Below, in pieces: positions 8,419-16,305 of a stretch of DNA of 64,000 bases. The notes under the pieces were generated by a model, which saw nothing but the letters and a program-made list of their open reading frames with translations, did no database searches and was not told the origin of the DNA. Every line of letters begins with the position of its first letter. Positions within the stretch are counted from its first letter, which is position 1. The translations under genes were made by a program, and so were the position numbers. The stretch comes from Bacteroidaceae bacterium (GTDB taxonomy: Bacteria > Bacteroidota > Bacteroidia > Bacteroidales > Bacteroidaceae), in NCBI GenBank assembly GCA_900752815.1, contig CAADWS010000011.1, forward strand, positions 1 through 64,000, given 5' to 3'.

Positions 8419-8518
8419 ACCCTCCTTATTTCTGAAAACCTCCCGGCATGCAAACATTTTCTGTCAGTAAAACAGAATATGCGGCCGGTCCTTTTGACTT
8501 TTCAGAAATAAGGAGGGT
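8419..8518. repeat. Perfect 20-bp inverted repeat with a 60-bp centre
   Basis: ACCCTCCTTATTTCTGAAAA at 8419-8438 is repeated as its exact reverse complement at 8499-8518. The centre holds further imperfect pairing (CCGGC with GCCGG, and TATTCTGT with ACAGAAAATG), so the whole 100 bp could fold as one long hairpin. It lies 30 bp past the stop codon of the sialidase gene. No flanking target duplication is visible. Confidence 0.8.
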
Positions 8519-8548
8519 CCTATCAGGTTGCGTCCCGTGCGGACAGCG

Positions 8549-9868
8549 TCAGCGGCTGCGCTTCCACCAGCGCCGCTTTTGGGGCGGTGTGAGGTAGTTG
8601 CCGTCGGTCAGCTGCTCTATGGTGAGCGGCAGATAAACCATCTGATAACCGCCCGGCTCCTCTTCATAGAAGAATCCGAAGCGGCGGTCCTTCTGCCAGG
8701 TCATGGTGGAATAGGCCGAACCACGGTCGGAAATCTGCAGGCCGCGCGTCCAGTCGGCTGCCAGCGCCTCCGTGTCGGCATAGAGGTCCGGCGTCATTTC
8801 CTTGTAATAAACGCCCACATGGCTACGCCCGGGGCCGAAGGGCACCGACTGCAAGGCCAGGCACACGCGCTCTCCGTCGCTCTTGCGTAGCGCCTCCACG
8901 AGCATAATCTCTCCGTTGGTCGCGTTCTTCTGGCTCACCACGCCGCGGTTCTTCTCATTCGACACGGCCTGCTTGCCCCAGGTCCCCGTTCCCTTTTTGA
9001 TATCCGTGAAGGTGAAGATGTTGAACACCCTGCCGTCAAATCCGGAACGGCTGCTGAGGATGACGCTGCCGTCGGGCAGTTCCTCACATTTCGGTTCGTC
9101 GCCATTGGGTGCCAGCCGGTCGGTCAGCGCGCCGAGCACCTTCCAACTTTCACCGAAGTCGTCGGAATAAATGACGCGGTTGCCGCCGTTTTTCGTCCAC
9201 ACCGAACAATAAAGGCGATAATAGTCGTCCACTTTCACCTTTCGGCTCTGGAAAATGCGGCCGGAGCCGATAAAAAGGGACTGAACGGTGGGCTTTCCGC
9301 TCTCGTCAACGAAGATGGAATACACCGACTCGGTCACTTCCTCCGGTTTCGTCCACTCCCATTCGCCTGTCTTGCGGTTCCATTTGGCCCGTACGCGCGC
9401 CACCCGGTTCGGGTTGCTCTTCGGGTCGCCCGGCAGGTAGTTGCCGTTCCAGCATACGGTCTTTCCGCAGACCATCATCACCAGCAGTTCGTTGCGCTCG
9501 GCATCGGCCACCACCGCGGCGTCGCCGAATCCCACCCGCCACACGTCGCTCCGGTCATCGCCCGTACCGTCGGCGATGCAGAACTCCTCGCCCCAGGTCG
9601 CGCCGTTGTCCTTCGAGATGCGGCACATGATGTCCACCTCGCCATAGCCGATGTCGGCACCGCAGGGCCGGAAATCGGACAGCGCAAAGATATCGCCGTT
9701 GGGCGCAGTCACTATGGCAGGAATACGATAGGGAGCCCCCTGCGCACCCGGTGTCTTGTAGAGCGTCTGGCGGCCTTCGACCGGAAACGGACCGGAACTT
9801 TGCGCCACAACAGGCAGGGAAGTCAAAAGAAGCGCCGAAAGCGCTAATGCACAAGTCTTGATTTTCAT
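8549..9868 (-). CDS. GH33 exo-alpha-sialidase (secreted)
   Basis: This is a 439-residue protein with a signal peptide (MKIKTCALALSALLLTSLPVVAQ) and a six-bladed BNR sialidase domain. YRIP at residues 47-50 carries the first arginine of the triad, SDFRPCGADIG near 64-73 the acid/base aspartate region, and SKDNGATW (85-92) and SDDFGESW are Asp boxes. CEELPDG carries the catalytic glutamate and SAYSTMTW the nucleophile tyrosine region. It releases terminal sialic acid from host glycans. No N-terminal carbohydrate-binding module of the larger sialidases is present. The gene is divergent from a GH3 gene with 346 bp between them. No sialic acid uptake genes lie nearby. Confidence 0.92.
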   Translation of the reverse strand: MKIKTCALALSALLLTSLPVVAQSSGPFPVEGRQTLYKTPGAQGAPYRIPAIVTAPNGDIFALSDFRPCGADIGYGEVDIMCRISKDNGATWGEEFCIADGTGDDRSDVWRVGFGDAAVVADAERNELLVMMVCGKTVCWNGNYLPGDPKSNPNRVARVRAKWNRKTGEWEWTKPEEVTESVYSIFVDESGKPTVQSLFIGSGRIFQSRKVKVDDYYRLYCSVWTKNGGNRVIYSDDFGESWKVLGALTDRLAPNGDEPKCEELPDGSVILSSRSGFDGRVFNIFTFTDIKKGTGTWGKQAVSNEKNRGVVSQKNATNGEIMLVEALRKSDGERVCLALQSVPFGPGRSHVGVYYKEMTPDLYADTEALAADWTRGLQISDRGSAYSTMTWQKDRRFGFFYEEEPGGYQMVYLPLTIEQLTDGNYLTPPQKRRWWKRSR

Positions 9869-9929
9869 ACTGATAAATATAGATGTAGATTATTCAGAAC
9901 AGGGTTTCATCTCAGAAAGGAAACTTTTA

Positions 9930-9937
9930 CAAAAATA
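9930..9937 (-). promoter_or_regulatory. -7 element (TATTTTTG) for the sialidase
   Basis: The minus strand reads TATTTTTG about 60 bp before the sialidase start codon. The 9869-10214 spacer carries this and the opposite GH3 promoter and no gene. Confidence 0.55.
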
Positions 9938-10128
9938 GGCTTTTTCCGCCGAATTGCAAAACTGGAAAGCGGAAAAGGCCCCATGCGAAGACTCGCCCGG
10001 ACGTTTCTTCCGCTTTTCCAGAACGGTGGGCGGCATGCCCCGGCAGTTTCCGCAGCCCCGCCACTCCACCCGGCAGATGTCAAATCTTATTTCCCGGACC
10101 CGGGCCGGCAAATTACGGAAAAATGAAT

Positions 10129-10136
10129 TACTTTTG
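10129..10136 (+). promoter_or_regulatory. -7 element (TACTTTTG) for the GH3 gene
   Basis: TACTTTTG matches TAnnTTTG and would give a leader of about 70 nt before the ATG at 10215. It falls inside the upstream extension of the GH3 frame, which supports the later start. Confidence 0.55.
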
Positions 10137-10214
10137 CAAAAAGACGGAAACAGACCGGCATACACAAACGGACTGTTCCGGAAAAACACATGCTTACCTA
10201 ACAGACCTACAAAC

Positions 10215-12626
10215 ATGAAAAAACCACTTTTCATCGCCAGTCTGCTGCTGGGCAGCTTCTGCCCCCTGCCCCAGCAGGCCCGCCAGGCCGACATTTACCA
10301 CAAAGACTGGATTGACTTCAACAAAAACGGCACCAAGGACGTATTCGAAGATCCGAGCCAGCCCGTCGAGAAACGTGTCGACGACCTGCTGCGACAAATG
10401 ACGGTGGAGGAAAAAACCTGTCAGCTGGCCACACTCTACGGCTACGGCCGAGTGTTGCAGGACTCTCTGCCCACCGAAAACTGGAAAAACGAAATCTGGA
10501 AAGACGGCATTGCCAACATCGACGAAATGCTCAACGGCGTAGGAGGAAAATCACGCCGCGTCGAGCAGTTGCTCTATCCTTTCAGCAACCATGCCCGCGC
10601 CATCAACCGCATCCAGCGCTGGTTCGTCGAAGAAACGCGTCTGGGGATTCCGGTCGACTTTTCCAACGAAGGCATACACGGGCTCAACCACACCAAAGCA
10701 ACCCCTCTGCCGGCGCCCATCGCCATCGGCAGCACGTGGAACCGCGAACTGGTGCATCGGGCCGGCATTATCGTGGGACAAGAGGCCCGCGCGCTGGGTT
10801 ACACCAATGTTTACGCCCCCATCCTCGACATTGCCCGCGACCCGCGCTGGGGACGCACGCTCGAATGCTACGGCGAAGAACCCTACCTTGCCGGAGAGCT
10901 CGGCACGCAAATGGTGAAAGGCATACAGTCGCAGGGCGTGGCCGCCACACTGAAGCATTACGCCGTTTACAGCATCCCCAAAGGCGGCCGCGACGGCAAC
11001 TGCCGCACCGATCCGCACGTGGCGCCGCGCGAAATGCACCAGCTCTATCTTTATCCCTTCAGCAAAGTCATCCGACAGGCCCGCCCCATGGGCGTGATGA
11101 GTTCCTATAACGACTGGGACGGCGTACCCGTCACAGCGAGCTACTACTTCCTGACCGAACTCCTGCGCGAAAAATTCGGCTTCGACGGCTATGTGGTCAG
11201 TGACAGCGAGGCCGTGGAATATGTATACTCCAAGCATCGCGTAGCCGAAACCTACGAAGACGCCGTGCGGCAAGTGCTCGAAGCCGGACTCAACGTGCGC
11301 ACCAACTTCACTCATCCCAAACAGTTTATCCTTCCTGCCAGGAAACTCATCCGTGAGCGGAAAATCTCCATGGGCACCATAGACCGCCGTGTAGCCGAAG
11401 TGCTCCGCGTCAAGTTCCGTCTCGGACTTTTCGACCACCCCTATGTAGACGAATCGAAAGCCGCCGACAAGGCAGGCGGCGCGGAACGCAATCTCGACTT
11501 TGTCAAGGAAATGCAACGCCAGGCACTCGTTCTGCTCAAGAACGAGGGCAACGTGCTTCCGCTCGACCGGAAGAAAGTGAAGAAACTGCTCGTGGCCGGA
11601 CCGCTCGCCACGGAGACCAACTTCATGGAGAGCCGCTACGGCCCCAACCGGCTGGAAAAAGTAAACGTTGTCGACGGTTTGCGCCGCTATCTCGGTAAAG
11701 ACGTGGAGGTGGTACACGCCCAAGGCTGCCGCGTTGTCAACAAAGGATGGCCCGCCACCGAAATTCTGCCTGCACCGCTCAGCGAAGAAGAGCGGCGGGA
11801 CATCAACGAAGCCGTAAAACTGGCCGAAGGCTGCGATGCCATCGTCGCCGTGCTGGGGGAGGACGACCTGCGCACAGGCGAAAGCCGCTCACGCACCTCG
11901 CTCGATTTGCCCGGACGCCAGCAACAGTTGCTCGAAGCGCTCCACGCAACGGGAAAACCCGTAGTACTCGTACTCATCAACGGGCAACCGCTCACCATCA
12001 ACTGGGCGGACCAGCACGTGCCGGCCATTCTCGAAGCCTGGTTTCCCAGCTGCCAAGGCGGAACCGTCATTGCCGAAACGCTGTTCGGCGACAACAACCC
12101 GGGCGGAAAGCTCACCGTCACATTCCCCAAAAGCGTGGGACAGATTGAACTGAACTTCCCCTTCAAACCCGGTTCACACGGACGCCAGCCCGGCTCCGGG
12201 CCCAACGGGTCCGGCAACACGCGCGTCCAGGGCGAGCTCTACCCGTTCGGACACGGACTGAGCTACACCACCTTCGCCTACTCCGACCTGCAGGTAAGTC
12301 CGCTCTCACAACCCACGCAGGGCGACTATACGCTGCGCTGCAAAGTGACCAACACGGGGCAGCGCGCCGGCGACGAAGTGGTGCAACTCTATGTCCGCGA
12401 CCCTTTCAGCAGCGTCATCACCTATGATTCGCAACTACGGGGATTCGAACGCATCCATCTGCAGCCGGGCGAAACCCGCGAAGTGACTTTTCACATCACG
12501 CCGGAAGACCTGCAGTTGCTCGACCGTAACATGAACTGGACCGTAGAGCCGGGAAAGTTCATCTTCATGGTGGGCGCATCAAGTCAGGACATCCGCCTGA
12601 CGCAGACCGTTACCGCCCTGCCCTGA
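10215..12626 (+). CDS. GH3 beta-glycosidase (beta-glucosidase/xylosidase type, secreted)
   Basis: This is an 803-residue protein. The (alpha/beta)8 domain includes YAPILDIARDPRWGRTLECYGEEPYLAGELG (about 200-230) and LKHYAVYS with the conserved Lys-His near 247-248. GYVVSDSEAV contains the nucleophile aspartate D330. The second alpha/beta sandwich (LLKNEGNVLPLDR onward) is followed by a C-terminal fibronectin-III-like domain (LRCKVTNTGQRAGDEVVQLYV). A signal peptide covers about the first 22 residues. The frame is open 87 codons further upstream, but that region holds the promoter and lacks coding character. The exact sugar specificity is not readable; beta-glucosidase or beta-xylosidase is most likely. 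Confidence 0.92.
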   Translation: MKKPLFIASLLLGSFCPLPQQARQADIYHKDWIDFNKNGTKDVFEDPSQPVEKRVDDLLRQMTVEEKTCQLATLYGYGRVLQDSLPTENWKNEIWKDGIANIDEMLNGVGGKSRRVEQLLYPFSNHARAINRIQRWFVEETRLGIPVDFSNEGIHGLNHTKATPLPAPIAIGSTWNRELVHRAGIIVGQEARALGYTNVYAPILDIARDPRWGRTLECYGEEPYLAGELGTQMVKGIQSQGVAATLKHYAVYSIPKGGRDGNCRTDPHVAPREMHQLYLYPFSKVIRQARPMGVMSSYNDWDGVPVTASYYFLTELLREKFGFDGYVVSDSEAVEYVYSKHRVAETYEDAVRQVLEAGLNVRTNFTHPKQFILPARKLIRERKISMGTIDRRVAEVLRVKFRLGLFDHPYVDESKAADKAGGAERNLDFVKEMQRQALVLLKNEGNVLPLDRKKVKKLLVAGPLATETNFMESRYGPNRLEKVNVVDGLRRYLGKDVEVVHAQGCRVVNKGWPATEILPAPLSEEERRDINEAVKLAEGCDAIVAVLGEDDLRTGESRSRTSLDLPGRQQQLLEALHATGKPVVLVLINGQPLTINWADQHVPAILEAWFPSCQGGTVIAETLFGDNNPGGKLTVTFPKSVGQIELNFPFKPGSHGRQPGSGPNGSGNTRVQGELYPFGHGLSYTTFAYSDLQVSPLSQPTQGDYTLRCKVTNTGQRAGDEVVQLYVRDPFSSVITYDSQLRGFERIHLQPGETREVTFHITPEDLQLLDRNMNWTVEPGKFIFMVGASSQDIRLTQTVTALP

Positions 12627-12651
12627 CCCTACCGCCGCACGGACAATACAA

Positions 12652-12691
12652 CGAAGGCCGGCCCCGAACCATCGTCGGGCGCCGGCCTTCG
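12652..12691. terminator. Hairpin between convergent genes
   Basis: CGAAGGCCGG (12652-12661) pairs exactly with CCGGCCTTCG (12682-12691) between the 3' ends of the GH3 gene and the minus-strand fusion gene. Neither side has a T tract, so it may be a weak bidirectional terminator or only a 3' stabilising hairpin. Confidence 0.5.
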
Positions 12692-12729
12692 CCGCATTCC
12701 GGCCGCAATCTCGGGCCGTCACCGGCAGC

Positions 12730-14550
12730 TCATCCGAAGAGGGCCGCCAGCATGCAGTCAAGCGTGTTTTGCGCCGCCGTTTTCCCATGGGGCGGCAGCA
12801 GGCAGTCGCGATAGAAGGCCTCGCGGCTGGGCCGCATGGGATCGTTGCCGCCCAGCACCACCTCATCGACAAAACGCCTCACCTCGTCGGCATCGCGGCC
12901 AATATAGTGGAGGTCGACAGCCTGTTGGCCAAACCGGCTCAACACGACGCGCCTGTATTCCTCGATGTCGCGGCTGACAAACATGACCGGCTTCCGCGTG
13001 TAATGATAATCCACGGAGAAAGAGGCCGAATCGTGAATCATGGCATCGGAAGTGCGGAACAGGTCGACAAACGGCCCCGTTTCCACCTGTCCGTTGGGCA
13101 GACTGACCCACCGCGCGTAATAGCGGTCGGTTTTCTCCGGCCCCCACTCTTCCGACTTGTAGAGTTCGGTGCGCAGACGCGGATGGGGCTTGAAAGCTAT
13201 CTGCACGCGGCCGGCATATTCCTCAGCCAGCCAAAGCATGAAGTCGGCCATCCACAGGAAGTTCGACTGGCTCGTCAGGCGCGCATTGATGCTGAAATGC
13301 GGCGCCCAGATGATGCGTTTGGGCCGGCCGGTCACTGGTTTCCAAGGGTCGTGCACCTCGGAAAGCCGGAAGTCGTTCGCTCCGGGATAACCCACGATTT
13401 CAATATTCGCCCCCTTGTTGAAAGCAAAGCGACGGGCATTCTGCAGATACACGTCGGTGGAATAGAACAGACGCCAGGCCAGGTTGCTGAACTGGGAATT
13501 AAAGGTCCACGAGCCGCTGTGCGTGGGAAATCCGTAGGGATAGTAGGCCAGCAGGCGGTCCAGGAAGTGTTTGAAACGATGGCGCTCGGTCAGACATTTC
13601 AGATAGGGCTGCGGATAGAAGAGAATATCGGGGTCGAGTTCCCGGCGCACGTCAAACACCGGTCCGTCAATCTGGAAATTCACATAGGGCACCTGGCGCG
13701 CGTCAAAATAAGCCCGCAGCTGCTCCAGGTCCGACTGCTGCTGCCCGCGCCCGAAGTGAACGAAGGGCGACAGCACGATGTAGGGCTCGAAAGCCGGATG
13801 CTCCACCAGCAGGTCGTAGAGATACTGGTATTTCCACATCGGTATGCACGAGGCAAAGAAGACGACGCGTGCCTTCTTCCGGCTGCGGATGCGTTCCAGC
13901 GTGCGGCGCTGCGCCGGAGCGTAGCGCGCCTTGCGCAAACGGTATTTCAAGCGGGAGAAAAACGTGTGGAAACCCGACGAACTGCCTTTGTAGCGCTCAC
14001 GCACCCTGGCACGCACCCATGTCTGCACATAGTTGAAACGGCACGTCCATGCGCTGCTCCAGCGACAGCCCGGCTGCAACGCCCGGTGCAGGCGACAGGT
14101 GAAATAGGTCGTATTGCTCTTGTGCAGCAAGTGTGAACGCCGGAAGCCGCTCCGTTCCAGCAAACGCAGGGCAACCTTGGCACCGGCCGGGACGTCGGCC
14201 ACCAGATAGGCCGCCCGGCCAGCGGACTGCAAACGCTCCGCCAGCGTTTCCACCAGCCGGCGACCGATGCCACAGCGACGATAGCCGGAGGCCACGGCCA
14301 GCAATTGCACAAAAGCATATTCACCGTCGCGGCCGGAAAGTTCCTGACAGCAGACCAGACCGACCGGCCGGCCTTTCTCCGCCGCTACAAACACCAGCCG
14401 CTCCCGCAGCATCGGCAGCAGCACCGAATCGGGCAGCGAAAGCATCCGGCCGACGTCGCTCCCTTCCGCTTCGTCCGCCGTCACGTCGCGCACCAGCTGC
14501 AGCAGCACGCGCTCCTCACCGTCGTGTATTTCTCTGATTTCGATTACCAT
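12730..14550 (-). CDS. GNAT acetyltransferase fused to a TagB-like CDP-glycerol glycerophosphotransferase
   Basis: This is a 606-residue two-domain protein. Residues ~1-150 are a GNAT fold: VQLLAVASGYRRCGIGRRLVETL is the acetyl-CoA binding loop and LLERSGF the last helix. Residues ~200-606 resemble CDP-glycerol glycerophosphotransferases: RVVFFASCIPMWKYQYLYDLL, IIWAPHFSI, IAFKPHPRL and the diagnostic MIHDSASFSVDYHYTRKPVMFV near 504-525. The second half transfers polyol phosphate units in teichoic-acid-like or capsular polymers; the first half may acetylate the same product. There are no membrane segments. It starts 22 bp beyond the cysS terminator. The domain combination is unusual; the acceptor is unknown. 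Confidence 0.85.
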   Translation of the reverse strand: MVIEIREIHDGEERVLLQLVRDVTADEAEGSDVGRMLSLPDSVLLPMLRERLVFVAAEKGRPVGLVCCQELSGRDGEYAFVQLLAVASGYRRCGIGRRLVETLAERLQSAGRAAYLVADVPAGAKVALRLLERSGFRRSHLLHKSNTTYFTCRLHRALQPGCRWSSAWTCRFNYVQTWVRARVRERYKGSSSGFHTFFSRLKYRLRKARYAPAQRRTLERIRSRKKARVVFFASCIPMWKYQYLYDLLVEHPAFEPYIVLSPFVHFGRGQQQSDLEQLRAYFDARQVPYVNFQIDGPVFDVRRELDPDILFYPQPYLKCLTERHRFKHFLDRLLAYYPYGFPTHSGSWTFNSQFSNLAWRLFYSTDVYLQNARRFAFNKGANIEIVGYPGANDFRLSEVHDPWKPVTGRPKRIIWAPHFSINARLTSQSNFLWMADFMLWLAEEYAGRVQIAFKPHPRLRTELYKSEEWGPEKTDRYYARWVSLPNGQVETGPFVDLFRTSDAMIHDSASFSVDYHYTRKPVMFVSRDIEEYRRVVLSRFGQQAVDLHYIGRDADEVRRFVDEVVLGGNDPMRPSREAFYRDCLLPPHGKTAAQNTLDCMLAALFG

Positions 14551-14572
14551 ATTTATCGCTTCGGAAAACAGT

Positions 14573-14612
14573 AAAAAGGTCTCTGCTCCGCTTGGCCGGC
14601 GGGGCAGAGACC
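14573..14612 (-). terminator. Intrinsic terminator of cysS
   Basis: GGTCTCTGC (14578-14586) pairs with GCAGAGACC (14604-14612). On the minus strand the stem is followed by T5. It lies 34 bp after the cysS stop codon. Confidence 0.8.
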
Positions 14613-14645
14613 CGTATTTCTTTTCGCGGAAAGCTTCGCGGCGGC

Positions 14646-16130
14646 TTACTTGTTCAACCGCCAGGTAGCGCCTTCCTTCGTGTCCTTGATTTCAAATCCG
14701 AGGGCAGCCAGACGGTCGCGAATCTGATCGCTCGTTGCCCAGTCCTTGTTGCTCTTGGCCTTGGCGCGGACATCGAGCAGCAGGTCGACGGCCTGCGCAA
14801 AGGCCTGCTCCCGCTCGGCATTGCCGGCCGCTTCGGGCAGCAGACCAAGGATGTCGAAAGCAAAGGTGTGGAACGTCTGCTTCAAGGCCTCCAGTCCTTC
14901 GGGCGTAATGGTCTGCTTGCGGTCCACCAGCTGGTTGATGACACGGCAGGCCTCAAAGAGATGGCTGATGACGATGGGCGAATTGAGGTCGTCGTCGAGA
15001 GCGGCATAACACTTGGCCGCCAGTTCGTCGGCATATTCCTTGCCCAGATTGCCGCCGGCCACGGCCTCCACACGGTCGAGCTGCGCCACGGCTTCCATGA
15101 GGCGGTCGAGCCCCTTCTTCGATGCCTGCAGAGCCTCGTTGGAGAAGTCCACCGTAGAGCGGTAATGCGCCTGAAGAATGAAGAAGCGGATGGTCATCGG
15201 CGAATAGGCCTGCTCCAGCTTTTCGTGCGAACCGGTGAAAAATTCCTGCAGCGTGATGAAGTTGCCCAGGCTCTTTCCCATCTTCTGGCCGTTGACGGTA
15301 ATCATGTTGTTGTGCATCCAGTATTTCACCATCGGCTCGCCCTGTGAAGCCACGGCCTGCGCGATTTCACACTCGTGGTGGGGGAAGACGAGGTCTATGC
15401 CGCCGCCGTGAATGTCGAAATGCTCACCCAGATATTTCCGGCCCATGGCGGTGCACTCGCAGTGCCAGCCCGGGAAACCGTCGCCCCAGGGTGAAGGCCA
15501 GCGCATGATGTGTTCGGGCTGCGCCTTTTTCCAGAGGGCGAAGTCGACCTGATTGTGCTTCTCGCCCACACCGTCGAGCTGGCGGCTGGCGTTGATGACA
15601 TCCTCCAGGTTGCGGCCCGAGAGCACGCCGTAATGATATTTGCGGTTGTACTTCTCCACGTCAAAATAAACCGAGCCGTTGCTCTCATAGGCAAAGCCGG
15701 CATCAAGAATCTGGCGCACCAGTTCAATCTGCTCGATGATGTGGCCCGTAGCATGAGGTTCGATGCTGGGCGGCAGGCAGTTGAGCTGTGCCATGGCCTC
15801 GTGGAAACGGTTCACGTAGTGCTGTGCCACCTCCATCGGCTCCAGTTCCTCCAGCTTGGCCTTCTTGGCAATCTTGTCCTCGCCGTCGTCGGCGTCGTGT
15901 TCCAGATGGCCCACATCGGTGATGTTACGCACGAAGCGCACCTTGTAGCCCAGATGGCGCAGATAGCGGAAAAGGAGGTCGAAGGTGATGCCCGGACGCG
16001 CATGCCCGAGGTGGGCATCGCCATAGACGGTAGGTCCGCAGACATACATGCCCACATGGCCGGGATGAAGCGGCTCAAACACTTCCTTCTTGCGGGTAAG
16101 TGTATTGTAGATTTGCAATTGGTGTTCCAT
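14646..16130 (-). CDS. cysS: Cysteinyl-tRNA synthetase
   Basis: This 494-residue class I synthetase charges tRNA-Cys. [18 protein letters not shown] carries the zinc ligand C31 and the HIGH-type motif (HLGH, 40-43). WHCECTAMG and [10 protein letters not shown] carry the other zinc ligands, and KMGKSLGN is the KMSKS loop. The C-terminal helical domain ends [15 protein letters not shown] 27-codon upstream extension was rejected because [20 protein letters not shown] is the normal family start. It has its own promoter and terminator. Confidence 0.97.
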   Translation of the reverse strand: MEHQLQIYNTLTRKKEVFEPLHPGHVGMYVCGPTVYGDAHLGHARPGITFDLLFRYLRHLGYKVRFVRNITDVGHLEHDADDGEDKIAKKAKLEELEPMEVAQHYVNRFHEAMAQLNCLPPSIEPHATGHIIEQIELVRQILDAGFAYESNGSVYFDVEKYNRKYHYGVLSGRNLEDVINASRQLDGVGEKHNQVDFALWKKAQPEHIMRWPSPWGDGFPGWHCECTAMGRKYLGEHFDIHGGGIDLVFPHHECEIAQAVASQGEPMVKYWMHNNMITVNGQKMGKSLGNFITLQEFFTGSHEKLEQAYSPMTIRFFILQAHYRSTVDFSNEALQASKKGLDRLMEAVAQLDRVEAVAGGNLGKEYADELAAKCYAALDDDLNSPIVISHLFEACRVINQLVDRKQTITPEGLEALKQTFHTFAFDILGLLPEAAGNAEREQAFAQAVDLLLDVRAKAKSNKDWATSDQIRDRLAALGFEIKDTKEGATWRLNK

Positions 16131-16169
16131 AATCTGTAAGTCTGATTTTTTCGTGATAATATCTTTGGG

Positions 16170-16177
16170 CAAAGTTA
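16170..16177 (-). promoter_or_regulatory. -7 element (TAACTTTG) for cysS
   Basis: The minus strand reads TAACTTTG about 40 bp before the cysS start codon, a match to TAnnTTTG. Confidence 0.55.
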
Positions 16178-16305
16178 CGAATAAAAAATGACAATCGGCC
16201 GTGTGCAACAATCATATTGAAGCATAGGTGGTTTCCGGACCGGAAAATATTTTATGCCGTTTTCTTCTTCATCACTTGTTTCCAGTAACGGCCGATTCGG
16301 ATTAA

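Noticed and set aside
7624..8511. Plus-strand frame of 295 codons between mdh and the sialidase
   Set aside because: No signal peptide or domain pattern, composition unlike neighbouring genes, and it crosses the orphan promoter, the RNA-like stems and half of the inverted repeat.
8419..8518. Phase-variable invertible promoter
   Set aside because: The centre is only 60 bp and lacks a consensus promoter, the nearest gene ends at it rather than starting, and no invertase gene is nearby. Kept only as an inverted repeat.
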